DNA from: Faecalicatena fissicatena
Lineage (GTDB): Bacteria > Bacillota > Clostridia > Lachnospirales > Lachnospiraceae
Length of the DNA: 64,000 nt
Reading direction: 5' to 3'
Assembly (NCBI GenBank): GCA_001028025.1
Contig: LDAQ01000100.1
Location: forward strand, 1 to 64,000
Below are positions 1 through 9,709 of this stretch, in pieces (within the stretch, counting starts at the first letter, position 1; the number at the start of each line of letters is the position of its first letter). The notes under the pieces are model-generated. The model was not told where the DNA came from. It ran no database searches and saw only the letters and a list, made by a program, of their open reading frames with translations. Made by a program: the position numbers and the translations under genes.

Positions 1-28
1 ACAGAATTGGTTACACTACCATTTCCAA

Positions 29-74
29 AGAGACCTGAGCCGTTTAAGCATCGGCTTAAACGGTGAATGTCTCT
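29..74. repeat. Extended hairpin near window start
   Basis: Inverted repeat with a perfect 9-bp inner stem (CCGTTTAAG at 40-48, CTTAAACGG at 55-63) and an outer AGAGAC/GTCTCT stem. It has no clear T-tract, so it is only a weak terminator candidate for the minus-strand gene that ends at 215. No gene was seen in 1-214. Confidence 0.45.
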
Positions 75-214
75 GATTCCCTGCAATCCTTTGTTTTTCC
101 TCTTACTGCTGGTCAGCCCGCGGACCGTCCAGCAAAACAGGACAGGGCTTTTGCGCCCCTCCCATTTCCCCTTCCGCAAAGCGCCCCCCGTGCCACCATT
201 CCAATAAATCGCCC

Positions 215-496
215 CTAGACCTCTATGCCCCCACTTTTACCGCTGCATGTATAATAAGCCTTCCGTTCCTCCGGTTTAAGATATATGGAAATTTCCTCCG
301 CCTCCAATATCCCTTTCATCCTGCAGTTTTCTTTGACCTTTTCTATGATTTTATCTGCCCGATATTCCTGGTCCTGATACTGAATATATAAGTTTATTCT
401 GCCGGCATCTTCTTGTGCGCAAGGTGCGGCGGCAACCGTACACGCAGCTGTTTCTGTCTGTTTCTTCAGTTTTTTCTTATCAATTCTTTTGCTCAT
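215..496 (-). CDS. DUF6465-like small protein
   Basis: A 93-residue protein of unknown function. The first ~20 residues are rich in Lys, Arg and Asp, a low-complexity Ala/Cys stretch follows, and a C-terminal ~60-residue domain begins INLYIQYQDQEY and ends in a YYTCSG-like strand. That layout matches my recollection of the DUF6465 family common in Lachnospiraceae; I have not run a profile search. The start is the ATG at 496, preceded on the minus strand by an A/G-rich ribosome binding site. There is no signal peptide and no clear operon partner, since the next gene upstream starts at 1142. Confidence 0.7.
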   Translation of the reverse strand: MSKRIDKKKLKKQTETAACTVAAAPCAQEDAGRINLYIQYQDQEYRADKIIEKVKENCRMKGILEAEEISIYLKPEERKAYYTCSGKSGGIEV

Positions 497-554
497 CTTT
501 GTCTGCTCCCTTTTTGTAATGTCTTATGAATTATAGTACTTTTCGACAAAGAAG

Positions 555-1142
555 TCAAAAATCACTATCAGGGAAAAGGTGCTGCTGCCGTAATTTTTCT
601 TTGGTCTCTTCCATGATCTGATCCGCATTGTTTTCAGCGATATCCAGACCTTCAGCGCTGTAGATACGTGTCTGTTCGATACCAAACATACTGCATAAAT
701 TCTCTATATACTGGACCGCCGAATTCTGCGCTCCAATATAACCACCGCAGGTTGTGATATATATGAGTTCCTTTGCACGGCACATGGGGGCCGGGAGTCC
801 TGCTTTTGTATATCCGAATGTAATTCCATTTACACAGATATGCTCGAAATAGACCTTCAGCGAGGACGGAAAAGAGAGGTCCCAATAAGGTGCTCCTACC
901 AGAACCGCATCCGCCTGTGCAAAATCTTTGGCATACTGGTAACCTGGATCTGAGTAATCAAGGTTTTCTATATCTTCATTACGTTTGCTGAGCATCTGGT
1001 CCGTAAACGGTATGAGATTTTCTTTCTGTAAATTTACTTCCTGTATCTCCCATTCGTCTGAAAAACGTTCCATATATGTTTCACACAACTGCAGTGTTCT
1101 GGACTGTTCTCTTACGCAGGAATTAATAAATAGCAATTTCAT
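555..1142 (-). CDS. Flavodoxin-fold NAD(P)H oxidoreductase
   Basis: A 195-residue cytoplasmic flavoprotein of the flavodoxin-like/NQO-azoreductase group, expected to reduce quinones, azo or nitro compounds with FMN. The N-terminal strand MKLLFINSCVREQSRT fits the phosphate-binding loop, APYWDLSFPSSLKVYFEH (about residues 88-105) is the typical family signature, and a TTCGGYIG loop follows. Length suits the family. The ATG at 1142 follows GAGGA at good spacing. It appears to be a single-gene unit. The substrate cannot be told from sequence. Confidence 0.8.
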   Translation of the reverse strand: MKLLFINSCVREQSRTLQLCETYMERFSDEWEIQEVNLQKENLIPFTDQMLSKRNEDIENLDYSDPGYQYAKDFAQADAVLVGAPYWDLSFPSSLKVYFEHICVNGITFGYTKAGLPAPMCRAKELIYITTCGGYIGAQNSAVQYIENLCSMFGIEQTRIYSAEGLDIAENNADQIMEETKEKLRQQHLFPDSDF

Positions 1143-1567
1143 AAATATCCTCCATTATATAATCAATTCGTTTCGTAATAAAAAGTAATAGTATTATATC
1201 ACAGAGCAGAAGAAAATGTGCCCCCTCGTTCCATCAATTGTCTTTTTAAGACGGTCTGATCTGTACGCTTTCGGCGGCCGGAAAAGGCGGGCAGCCAATC
1301 TCAGGCTGCCCTTTGCGGTTTGGAAACAGTGATGTGAAATATTGGCGGAAACACCTATAGTTTTTAGTATCAAATCCCGCTAAAGTATTGTATAATGAAG
1401 CAAGAAGTTTGAGAAAATGACGATTACAAGCCCACCCCCCGTTGTGGCAGCAGTCAGAGCTATGCAGGCATGGCACGAGCCCGCTGTCTGCGGGTATAAA
1501 AGAGCCGGGAAAACCGGCGGCTGCGGATTGGTCTGCAGAGATGAATGAAGAAGACAGGTGAATACAA
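1143..1567. other. Intergenic region with hairpins upstream of the c-di-GMP gene
   Basis: No gene was seen here. It holds an 8-bp GGGCAGCC/GGCTGCCC hairpin near 1287-1309, a possible -10 TATAAT near 1391, and a leader of ~170 nt with small GC stems (CCCGC/GCGGG and GCCGG/CCGGC) before the start at 1568. The leader does not carry the conserved sequence of GEMM-type c-di-GMP riboswitches that I can recognise. Confidence 0.4.
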
Positions 1568-3709
1568 ATGATTGAGAAGGATAAGATTTATCCCGTAATT
1601 GTAGATGAAAGTGAAAATATTATATATATATCAGATCCTGAGACATATGAAATCATTTATCTGAATCAGGCAATGAAAGGTACCCTGGATTTAGAACCGG
1701 GTGAAGATTACCAGGGAAGGTGCTGCTATGAACTGCTGCAGGGACAGAGTGCACCGTGTTCATTCTGTACCAATGCCCTTTTGACAACGGACAAGTTCTA
1801 TACGTGGAAACATTTTAACGAAAAGCTGAACAGATATTACAGCCTTAGGGATAAGCTGGTTGAGATCGAAGGACATTTGTACCGTATGGAGATCTGTGTG
1901 GATATTACCGAGAGTGAGATGCTGCATAAGAATCTGGAAAGGCAGCTTTCCATTGAAGAGACTCTGGTCCAGTGTATTCATATGCTTACTGACAATTCAG
2001 ATATCGATATGTCCATGAATGGGCTGCTGCGTATCATCGGAGAGTTTTATCAGGCTGACAGGGCATACATTTTCGAATACAATTATGAGAAGAATATACT
2101 GGTCAATACAAACGAATGGTGCAGAGAAGGAATCACACCACAAAAGGAGAATCTTCAGAGTGTTCCAGCAGAAGTGAGTAAGCAGTGGATGGATCTTTTC
2201 CACGATTATGGTGCAGTTCACTTGCCTTCTGTCAGACGCAGAGCGGAGGAAAATGCTCCGGAAGCAGATATACTTGAGCAGCAGGGAATAGGCTGTCTGA
2301 TGGCAGCGCCTATATGGGACGCGGATTCTCGGGGCGAGGATGGGCAGAAGATGCTCTATGGATTCATTGGCGTAGATGATCCTACACGCGGGGCAGAACA
2401 TATTAAACTGCTTCAGTCAGTTGCATTTTTTATATATAATGAAATCCAGAAGCGCCGTATGATTATGAAACTCGAAGAGATGAGCAGGATTGATGTTCTT
2501 ACCGGAATGGGAAACAGAAATTATTATATGGAAAAGCTGGAGAGTCTGGCAAAGCTGGATCTCGGGTCTCTGGGAGTTGTTTTCTGTGACATTAATGGGC
2601 TGAAGTATGCAAATGATCATTTCGGACATGCTTACGGTGACAAGATGATTCAGAGTGTTGCAGACGGAGTGAAACAGACTTTTCCCGAGTATGCATACAG
2701 AATCGGTGGAGACGAGTTTATTGCACTGTATATCAATGGGACAAAAGAGGCATTTTATAAACGGTTTGAAGCCCTGAAAGATTATGCGCAAAATGAATGT
2801 ATCTGTGACTTCTCCATGGGAGTGAATTTTGGGGAGGGGAATATTAATGTGGATCAGCTCATTAGCGGCAGTGACAAGATGATGTATACGGAGAAGCAGA
2901 TCTACTACGATAATACGCTGGAAGGCAGATCCGTACAGCACAGGGCAGCGGCAAGGCAGCTTGTGAATGATATAAAGGAAGGGGACTTCGAAGTCTTTCT
3001 ACAGCCAAAGATCTACCTGGATACAGGAGAAATGGTTGGTGCCGAAGCTCTGCTAAGACGAAAAAAGGAAGACGGAGATTATTATCTGCCCGAACAGTTT
3101 ATATCCCTCTATGAAAAGGAAGGCGTCATACAGTTTCTGGACCGTTTTGCATTTGAGGAAGTATGCGGGATACTAAAAGAATGGATAGAAACAGGGGCAG
3201 AAGCGGTTCCAGTATCCGTGAATTTTTCCAGAATCAGTCTGATGCAGCGCGGGATAGTACGGGATCTGGCACAGATCAGGGAAAAATACGGAGTTCCTGA
3301 AAAACTGCTCGTACTGGAAATTACAGAGAGCATAAGTAAAATGGAACCTCCGGCATTGAAAGAACTCATGAAAGAATTTGAAAAATACCATTTTGTTGTT
3401 TCCCTGGATGACTACGGCTATCAATACTCCAACCTGTCTATTTTATCAAACATGGATTTTGTTGAACTAAAGCTGGACAAAAGTCTGGTAGACAACCTGA
3501 AAGACAACCCAAAAGCAAGAGTAGTAGTCGAAAATTCCATAGAAATGTGCCGTCAGCTGAACAAAGTAATATCCACGGCAGAAGGAATCGAAAGCAAAGA
3601 ACAGCTGGACATCCTAAAAGGATTCAACTGCGACATGGGGCAGGGTTTCCTCTTCTCCCACCCCCTGCCCAAAAAAGAGTTCTTCCAAAAATACGGCAAA
3701 CACTCATGA
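1568..3709 (+). CDS. PAS-GAF-GGDEF-EAL c-di-GMP signalling protein
   Basis: A 713-residue cytoplasmic protein with a PAS-like domain (about 1-120), a GAF domain (about 130-300), a GGDEF domain (about 305-450) with an intact RIGGDEF motif near residue 380, and an EAL domain (about 455-705). The EAL motif is EALLR near residue 491, and LEITES, a DDYG-type metal site, KLDKS and QGFLF follow, so the main catalytic acids and the lysine are present. No RxxD inhibitory site is seen before GGDEF. It could therefore both make and break c-di-GMP. No membrane segment is seen. A strong terminator follows. Confidence 0.9.
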   Translation: MIEKDKIYPVIVDESENIIYISDPETYEIIYLNQAMKGTLDLEPGEDYQGRCCYELLQGQSAPCSFCTNALLTTDKFYTWKHFNEKLNRYYSLRDKLVEIEGHLYRMEICVDITESEMLHKNLERQLSIEETLVQCIHMLTDNSDIDMSMNGLLRIIGEFYQADRAYIFEYNYEKNILVNTNEWCREGITPQKENLQSVPAEVSKQWMDLFHDYGAVHLPSVRRRAEENAPEADILEQQGIGCLMAAPIWDADSRGEDGQKMLYGFIGVDDPTRGAEHIKLLQSVAFFIYNEIQKRRMIMKLEEMSRIDVLTGMGNRNYYMEKLESLAKLDLGSLGVVFCDINGLKYANDHFGHAYGDKMIQSVADGVKQTFPEYAYRIGGDEFIALYINGTKEAFYKRFEALKDYAQNECICDFSMGVNFGEGNINVDQLISGSDKMMYTEKQIYYDNTLEGRSVQHRAAARQLVNDIKEGDFEVFLQPKIYLDTGEMVGAEALLRRKKEDGDYYLPEQFISLYEKEGVIQFLDRFAFEEVCGILKEWIETGAEAVPVSVNFSRISLMQRGIVRDLAQIREKYGVPEKLLVLEITESISKMEPPALKELMKEFEKYHFVVSLDDYGYQYSNLSILSNMDFVELKLDKSLVDNLKDNPKARVVVENSIEMCRQLNKVISTAEGIESKEQLDILKGFNCDMGQGFLFSHPLPKKEFFQKYGKHS

Positions 3710-3721
3710 CTTAAAACATAA

Positions 3722-3774
3722 ATGATCCGGTCCCCTGACAGCAATTATAACTGCCAGGGGGCCGGATCATTTTA
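3722..3774 (+). terminator. Strong intrinsic terminator
   Basis: A ~20-bp stem (ATGATCCGG...CCGGATCAT with a CCCCTG/CAGGGG core) followed by TTTT. It ends the GGDEF-EAL transcript and separates it from the convergent yesN-type gene. Confidence 0.9.
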
Positions 3775-3905
3775 ATAGTTACAATCAGGCAGGAGACGGC
3801 ATTCTATAGATTTAAGGAAGCCTGTTTAATTTAGGGGATAGATATAATCTTTGGAATTGTGATGTAAACTGGAATGAAATACAAATAAATAATCAGTATG
3901 GATGC

Positions 3906-5486
3906 TTATACATGTGTTGCCCGATAATCTCCCGGGCTCTGTCCAGTGATCTTCTTAAATATGGTAAAGAAGTAACTGATATTCACAAATCCGACTGAAT
4001 TAGCCACTTTCGCCGTCTTCCAGGTTGTGGTAGTAAGAAGATGCAGTGCCTTGGCTATTCTGATGCGGTTCAGATAATCATTGAAAAATTCTCCGGTTTC
4101 CCGTGCAAATTCTCTTCCCAGATAGGCGGCGTTGACTTCCATTTCAGCCGCAATCGTTTTTAAAGACAGGTTATCGTTTGTATAATTACTGTTTACATAG
4201 GTAAGCGCATTTTGGACCATAAAGGAATAGCTCCCCTCCATGCTTGCATCAGCAGCATGCTCCATCAGGGACAGGAAGAAAATATTCAGTTTCTCCTCTA
4301 ACTGCAATATGGAATCTGTCCCGCTGATGATCGAAAAGGCGTTTTGCTTTTTCTGTGTAATCTCCGTTTCTGAAAAGGACACCATATATTTTGAATGAAG
4401 AACATAGGTTACCAGCTCAATCAGATAATACTTCAGGATATCCATATTTTCCCCATCTCCGGAAGCAAGAATTTCAGTAAAGTAAGTATGGATGGTCGCT
4501 TGTATTTTGTCTTTTTCTTCTGCTTCGAGATGCCTCAGGAAATCAGGATAGCTGACGGATGGATAGAAACTGCTGCCTAAAACCTGTGTTTCAATGGAGG
4601 TGCCAAGTATGAGTGATTTTTCTATTTTCGAGACAGCGTCATCATATGAAACAGAAATTTCCTGTAAATGATTCGCTTCCATCCCAAGTGCAAAGATGGC
4701 AGCCATTTGCATTTCTTCAAGAAGTATGTCAGAGCAGGATTTTAGTGCGGTAAGATAGTCTTCTTCTTTCAGCGTATAAGCAGGATCTTTAAAGATGACA
4801 GCGATGACATCAGCCGTATCAGAAACGACATAACATTGGCAGAGCCTGGAACAAATTTCCTGGCAGCGTCCGAGCGCATCCTGTGAAGGGGAGATTTTAA
4901 CCCTGCTCTCATTCGAGGACTTTGCCCCCTTTTCTTTCACCAACAGTTTTAAGACTCCAACATGCATATGGCTGCAATGTAAAGAGACACTTACTATCTG
5001 ACATTTCTCACGCAATTCACGGGAATCAATCCGGTTGCGGAGCACCCGGACCAGAACGTTATTGCGAAGGGATTCCAGACTTTCCTGAAATTGCTGCTGG
5101 TGCGCGTGCAGGTCATCAAGAAGCTTCACAGACGAGATCACGGTTTGTGTTAATTCATCCTGATTGACGGGCTTCAGCAGATAATTAATGGCACCGAGCT
5201 GCATGGCTTTCTGGACATACTGGAAATCATTATATCCACTCAGGATAATGAACGTGGGAGACGATTCCAGATGGGAGCAAAGCTCCATCAGCTCCAGCCC
5301 GGTCATGTTAGGCATGGAGATGTCTACAAGCACAAGATCGGGTTTAAGGGATTTGATTGCCAGATAAGCCTTCATGCCGTCTTCTGCTTCCCCTGCAATC
5401 TCAATGCCATAGACTTCCCATTCTATGAGGGAATGTAATCCTGTGCGGATAAAGGCTTCATCATCTGCGATGAGTAGTTTGTACAT
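3906..5486 (-). CDS. YesN-type AraC response regulator
   Basis: A 526-residue response regulator. The receiver domain (1-120) has the acidic pair ADDE near residue 8, the phospho-acceptor Asp55 in LVLVDISMP and the conserved Lys in LLKPV near 105. A ~300-residue linker follows, then two AraC-type helix-turn-helices (about 425-522) ending in the YFFTIFKKITGQSPGDYR-type signature. It overlaps the histidine kinase gene by 26 bp, so the two are co-translated. Its position, divergent from the alpha-mannoside operon, points to control of that operon. Confidence 0.92.
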   Translation of the reverse strand: MYKLLIADDEAFIRTGLHSLIEWEVYGIEIAGEAEDGMKAYLAIKSLKPDLVLVDISMPNMTGLELMELCSHLESSPTFIILSGYNDFQYVQKAMQLGAINYLLKPVNQDELTQTVISSVKLLDDLHAHQQQFQESLESLRNNVLVRVLRNRIDSRELREKCQIVSVSLHCSHMHVGVLKLLVKEKGAKSSNESRVKISPSQDALGRCQEICSRLCQCYVVSDTADVIAVIFKDPAYTLKEEDYLTALKSCSDILLEEMQMAAIFALGMEANHLQEISVSYDDAVSKIEKSLILGTSIETQVLGSSFYPSVSYPDFLRHLEAEEKDKIQATIHTYFTEILASGDGENMDILKYYLIELVTYVLHSKYMVSFSETEITQKKQNAFSIISGTDSILQLEEKLNIFFLSLMEHAADASMEGSYSFMVQNALTYVNSNYTNDNLSLKTIAAEMEVNAAYLGREFARETGEFFNDYLNRIRIAKALHLLTTTTWKTAKVANSVGFVNISYFFTIFKKITGQSPGDYRATHV

Positions 5487-7260
5487 AATCTTCCAACTCC
5501 TTTTTTGGTTTTGCCGGCAGTGTGATTGTGACGGTAGTACCCTGGCAGTAGGTACTGTTTACCTGAAGACCGTAATGTTCTCCGAACAGAAGCTGTATGC
5601 GGGTGTGGATATTGCGCAGGGCAACACCAAATTCAGGGAATGTCTTACTTCCGCGGATATGTGCATTTAGGTTATTAAGATCCGTTTCATTGATGCCAGG
5701 GCCGTTATCCTTTACTGTTATTGTGAGAACCTCGTCCGGGATGGTAAAAAGGATATGAATCTCGAGTGGACGAAGCACAGGTGAGCCGTGTGAAAGTACA
5801 TTTTCTATAATTGGCTGCAGCGTAAAACGGGGGATCCCATAATAATAAATGTCTGATGGAAGGTCAATATCAACAAAGAGCCTGTCAGGAAAACGGAACT
5901 TCTGTAAATCCAGATAAGAGCCGATATATTCAAGTTCGTCTTCTATATAGACGATATCCTGATTAAACTGCACCATCCAGCGGAAGAGGTGCCCAAGTTC
6001 CTGAAGCATCTCGGAGGCTTCATAATCATCGTTTTCCAAAGCACGCATACGGATGCTTTCTATGGTATTGGCGAGAAAATGCGGATTGATCTGTGCCTGC
6101 AGTGCATAGAGTTCGGCGGTCCTGCGCTGCGTCTCAGCCAGATAATTCTTATTGATATAATCGTTCAGTGTGCTGCTCATTGTATTAAAAGTACGGCTTA
6201 GATAACCGATTTCATCCTCTGAATTTACCGGAAGCTGCAGAGAAAAATCGCCTCCGCTGATGCTGCCCATGGCAGATGCAAGGAGCTGAAATTTTTTTGC
6301 ATAGTGATGATGCAGTATAATAATCACAACAATAATCAAGAGTATCCCACATACGGTAAGCAGGATGGACTGCCTTACGAGATCAGCGGTTTTCTGCTGT
6401 AATTTATAGTCAGATACTGAGCCAATTACCTGCAGGCCTGAAAGACTGATTGTCTTCTGATAGACGATGTCCATATCGGGTGCCCATTCCCTGGAAAACC
6501 TGTGCCCGATTCTTTCGGCGGAATTGCTGTAGATCACCTGGTTTCCCTCATTCAGCACGAAGTAGTCGCCGTCAGACGCCTCTATGATTTCGCTATAGGT
6601 TGCATCAACTGTTGCAGGAGAATAGTTAAACATGAGATAACCCAGCGGGAATTGTTTTGAAGGCAGGCTCATATCAAAAATCTTTGCAATGAAGGTGATG
6701 GTAGGCTCCGAAGCCTTGGATGTAGAGATTGTCAGGTAGGGAGGGGCAGAATCATAGATCTCAGTGATAACCTCGGGGGAGTCTTTAAAATCCTGGATAT
6801 AGGAAAGCTCGTTAAAGTCGAAACCAAGATAGACCTTGCGTCCGCTTTTGGCGGAGTAGGAAAAGCGGTTTTCTCCGTCCGCAGTAAAAAGAATTACATC
6901 ATCTAATCTTGAGTTGGAATAGGTAAGAGCAGCCATATAATCAGTAATCTTAGTGAGGTGCTCAGGGTTATAGATGTCAGAGGGGTTGCTGCGGGTGGAA
7001 GCGATACTGTCGGCAATATATCCGGTGGAATGCAGAAGAGTCCTCTGGTTATAAGTTATATTGTATGAATCCTGAAAGAAGGTAAAAACCTTACCTGTTG
7101 CCTCCTGAACCAGAAGACGGTTTTTATCATGAATATTCTGTGAAAGCTGTGTTAAAAGAAGCCCGGTTAATAGAAAAGAAATCACCAGGACGACAAGTAC
7201 TGTCAGAAAAGATATTTTTTTAAAAATACTGGAATTCTGTAAACGTATTTTATATTTCAT
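5461..7260 (-). CDS. YesM-type sensor histidine kinase
   Basis: A 599-residue membrane kinase. TM1 is at about 18-38, an extracytoplasmic cache-like sensor spans about 40-295, TM2 at about 300-322 (ILLTVCGILLIIVVIII), then HAMP, then a His_kinase domain with the phospho-accepting His in QINPHFLANT, and an ATPase domain with IIENVLSHGS and DNGPGI. This is the LytS/YesM class usually tied to CUT1 sugar uptake. The ATG at 7260 has a spaced AAGGAG. It is predicted to sense an extracellular glycan fragment and to phosphorylate the overlapping YesN-type regulator. Confidence 0.92.
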   Translation of the reverse strand: MKYKIRLQNSSIFKKISFLTVLVVLVISFLLTGLLLTQLSQNIHDKNRLLVQEATGKVFTFFQDSYNITYNQRTLLHSTGYIADSIASTRSNPSDIYNPEHLTKITDYMAALTYSNSRLDDVILFTADGENRFSYSAKSGRKVYLGFDFNELSYIQDFKDSPEVITEIYDSAPPYLTISTSKASEPTITFIAKIFDMSLPSKQFPLGYLMFNYSPATVDATYSEIIEASDGDYFVLNEGNQVIYSNSAERIGHRFSREWAPDMDIVYQKTISLSGLQVIGSVSDYKLQQKTADLVRQSILLTVCGILLIIVVIIILHHHYAKKFQLLASAMGSISGGDFSLQLPVNSEDEIGYLSRTFNTMSSTLNDYINKNYLAETQRRTAELYALQAQINPHFLANTIESIRMRALENDDYEASEMLQELGHLFRWMVQFNQDIVYIEDELEYIGSYLDLQKFRFPDRLFVDIDLPSDIYYYGIPRFTLQPIIENVLSHGSPVLRPLEIHILFTIPDEVLTITVKDNGPGINETDLNNLNAHIRGSKTFPEFGVALRNIHTRIQLLFGEHYGLQVNSTYCQGTTVTITLPAKPKKELEDYVQTTHRR

Positions 7261-7298
7261 AGCTGACAGCTCCTTAGTGTATGATTTGTAAATTAATT

Positions 7299-7366
7299 CT
7301 ATAATAAATGAAATGCGATTGCAATAAAGTTTATTATTTTTGAATGAAATCTATAATAAGTAAAAT
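7299..7366. promoter_or_regulatory. Direct repeats between yesM and the mannoside operon
   Basis: Two 16-bp direct repeats, CTATAATAAATGAAAT (7299-7314) and CTATAATAAGTAAAAT (7351-7366), match at 14 of 16 bases and start 52 bp apart (about five helical turns). AraC-type regulators bind direct repeats, so this is a possible YesN binding region; that is inference. Confidence 0.4.
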
Positions 7367-7417
7367 AGAGTATTTTTTTAGGGTGTTGTTTTTGAAATAT
7401 ATTTATAATTATTGAAA

Positions 7418-7446
7418 TTGTGGTTACAAAGCTGATGAAATATAAT
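7418..7446 (+). promoter_or_regulatory. Sigma-A promoter of the alpha-mannoside operon
   Basis: -35 TTGTGG (7418-7423), 17-bp spacer, -10 TATAAT (7441-7446). The weak -35 is what is expected of an activator-dependent promoter. An AAAGGAGGA ribosome binding site follows before the ATG at 7476. Confidence 0.65.
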
Positions 7447-7475
7447 AAATGTAACAAAACAAAAGGAGGAAGGAA

Positions 7476-8756
7476 ATGAATAAGAAAAGAGTATTGGCAG
7501 TATTGGCAATGGTTGGATGCCTGGCAGTTACATCATTGGCGGGATGCGGAAAAAAAGCGGAAGACTCAGACAAGGCCGTAAAAGAGGATCAGACAACGAT
7601 CACACTTGGTGTATTCGAAACAGATAATATTACCTCAGAGATCTGGGGCGGTATGATCGATTCTTTCGAAAAAGAGCATCCGGAAATTAAGGTGGAAAAG
7701 GTGCTTGCCAGCGGTGATGACCGTACGGCATTCTGGAGAACCATGCTGAACAGCGGAGAATTCCCGGATATTGTAGTGGAGGCTTCTAATCTGGCATCCA
7801 TGGATGTGTTTGCTGAAGTACCGGGAGACGTACAGGAGCTGTTTAACCCGGATCTGCTGATTGAGTACGGCGGAAAGGTTACGACAATACCTGCAAGTGT
7901 ACAGTACAAAGGACAATGCTACTACAATAAAGCTATTTTCAAAGAGCTCGGATTAGAAGAGCCGAAAACCTGGGATGAATTCCAGAAGGTGTGCCAGACA
8001 ATTAAAGATGCAGGCAAAGTACCGCTTATGTGCGGCGGCACTGGTGATACATGGGCAACAGGAGCAATGTTCTGGGTAGCAGAAGGCGACACTCAGGTGC
8101 AGGCAGCGTACCCGGATTTTGTACAGGGATTGTCAGAAGGCAAGTATAAATGGAACAATGATGTAACCAAGAAAGTAATGACCGAGTATCAGGACATGGT
8201 GAAAAAAGGATATTATTATGAAGGTGCTTTATCCCTAAGCTACAGCCAGTGTTCTGAAGCATTCCTGAAAGGGGAAGCTGCGATGCTGATTGACGGTGCC
8301 TGGATGAATGCAACACTGGATAGTTCAGGAAATGAAGACTTTGGTGTATTTGCTGTCCCGACAATGGACGGAAGCAAAATAGCAATTGGAAACACTTCAT
8401 CCTGGGGTGTATATAAAGACAGCAAAAATCAGGATGCAGCATGGGCATTTTTGAAATACATCTATGGCGAAAATACACAGCCATATTCAGACTGGCTGGC
8501 ATGTGACGGACTGTTCTCTACCACAAAAGAGCCAGTTACATATGAAATGGGACCTGTTACAACAGACTTCCTTGAAAACTTTGACGGATATGAAGTGAAA
8601 TGTGAGATTAATCAGACTGCAGGTGACTATATCGTGCCGTCAGGAATGCAGTCCTTTATGGATAAATCCCATCAGAATACATTTAACGGAGCAGATGTTT
8701 CGAAAGAGCTTGACAGCTGGGATACAGAATATCAGCGGTTAATGGATGCACAATAA
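7476..8756 (+). CDS. CUT1 sugar-binding lipoprotein
   Basis: A 426-residue family 1 extracellular solute-binding protein. A lipoprotein signal peptide ends in the lipobox LAGC (Cys25), so the mature protein is lipid-anchored outside the membrane. Family-typical segments include SFEKEHPEIKVE and an ADGAW-like loop (LIDGAWMNA). It is the first gene of an operon with two permeases, ManA and an alpha-mannosidase, so mannosides or mannose-capped oligosaccharides are the likely ligand. No ATPase gene is present in the operon. Confidence 0.92.
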   Translation: MNKKRVLAVLAMVGCLAVTSLAGCGKKAEDSDKAVKEDQTTITLGVFETDNITSEIWGGMIDSFEKEHPEIKVEKVLASGDDRTAFWRTMLNSGEFPDIVVEASNLASMDVFAEVPGDVQELFNPDLLIEYGGKVTTIPASVQYKGQCYYNKAIFKELGLEEPKTWDEFQKVCQTIKDAGKVPLMCGGTGDTWATGAMFWVAEGDTQVQAAYPDFVQGLSEGKYKWNNDVTKKVMTEYQDMVKKGYYYEGALSLSYSQCSEAFLKGEAAMLIDGAWMNATLDSSGNEDFGVFAVPTMDGSKIAIGNTSSWGVYKDSKNQDAAWAFLKYIYGENTQPYSDWLACDGLFSTTKEPVTYEMGPVTTDFLENFDGYEVKCEINQTAGDYIVPSGMQSFMDKSHQNTFNGADVSKELDSWDTEYQRLMDAQ

Positions 8757-8776
8757 AAAGAACAGGTAAAATCAGG

Positions 8777-8823
8777 AAAAGCTGCTGTAGGTTTGTTGTG
8801 AATTTACAGCAACTTTTCTTTTA
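8777..8823 (+). terminator. Leaky intercistronic hairpin
   Basis: AAAAGCTGCTGTA (8777-8789) pairs with TACAGCAACTTTT (8805-8817) with one G-U, and a short T-rich tail follows. It lies between the binding protein and the permease genes and probably lowers permease expression or stabilises the 5' message. Confidence 0.65.
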
Positions 8824-8842
8824 TAGAAAAGGAATAGGCGAT

Positions 8843-9709
8843 ATGAAAAAAAATAAAGTATCATTTGGTTTTGCACTTCCGGCATTTATTATTTATACGG
8901 GACTGCTTGTGATTCCGATTATTATGGCCTTTTATATAAGTTTTTTTAAATGGAACGGCTTTACAGATATGAAATTTATCGGTATAGAAAACTATGCCAA
9001 TTTATTTCAGGATACACGTCTGGGGAACTCCGTACAGAATACGCTTATTATAGCAGTTACTGTTATTGTTGTCGTTAACGTTTTAGGACTTTTTCTGGCG
9101 ATGTTAGTAAATAAAGCGTCAAAGGCTAATAATTTCTTCCGTACCATTTTCTTCATTCCATTTGTACTCAGTGCAGTTGCAATTTCTTTTGTCTGGAAGA
9201 GCATCCTTTCCTATAACGGTGTTCTTAACGGACTTTTAGAAGCCATCGGGCAGGACAGCATGATTGGAAACTGGCTGGGACAAAAAGGAACGGCTCTTGT
9301 CTGCATCATCATTGTAGAGATCTGGAAAACACTTGGATACCATATGATGCTGTATTTAGCGGCACTGCAGACCGTGCCGGCAGAGCTGTACGAGGCATGT
9401 ACAGTCGACGGCGGAGGACACTGGAACAAATTCAGAAATGTAACACTGCCATTGATTGTGCCGGGAATGTCGGTCAGTGTGCTGATGAGCATTATCAATG
9501 AATTAAGGATATATGATGTCATAAAAATTATGACGGACGGCGGTCCGGGTTATGATACGGAAACCATTGTATATAACATCGTTTCGCAGGGATTCACCAG
9601 CAATATAGTCGGTTATTCCTCTGCAATTGCAGTAGTTCTTTTCATAGCAATCGGAGCAATTTCAGTATTTGTTGTAACGGCATTAGGTAAGAAAGAGGTG
9701 GAGATGTAA
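8843..9709 (+). CDS. CUT1 ABC permease (MalF type)
   Basis: A 288-residue inner-membrane permease with about six membrane segments, starting FALPAFIIYTGLLVIPIIMA. The EAA loop, which docks the ATPase, reads YEACTVDGGGHWNKFRNVTLP. An upstream in-frame ATG at 8798 lies inside the preceding hairpin; the ATG at 8843 follows AAAGGAATAGG at normal spacing and was chosen. It overlaps the next permease by one base (TAATG), as is common for co-translated permease pairs. Confidence 0.93.
   Translation: MKKNKVSFGFALPAFIIYTGLLVIPIIMAFYISFFKWNGFTDMKFIGIENYANLFQDTRLGNSVQNTLIIAVTVIVVVNVLGLFLAMLVNKASKANNFFRTIFFIPFVLSAVAISFVWKSILSYNGVLNGLLEAIGQDSMIGNWLGQKGTALVCIIIVEIWKTLGYHMMLYLAALQTVPAELYEACTVDGGGHWNKFRNVTLPLIVPGMSVSVLMSIINELRIYDVIKIMTDGGPGYDTETIVYNIVSQGFTSNIVGYSSAIAVVLFIAIGAISVFVVTALGKKEVEM

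Noticed and set aside
1391..1567. c-di-GMP (GEMM) riboswitch before the GGDEF-EAL gene
   Set aside because: GC stems are present, but the conserved GEMM core sequences are not seen.
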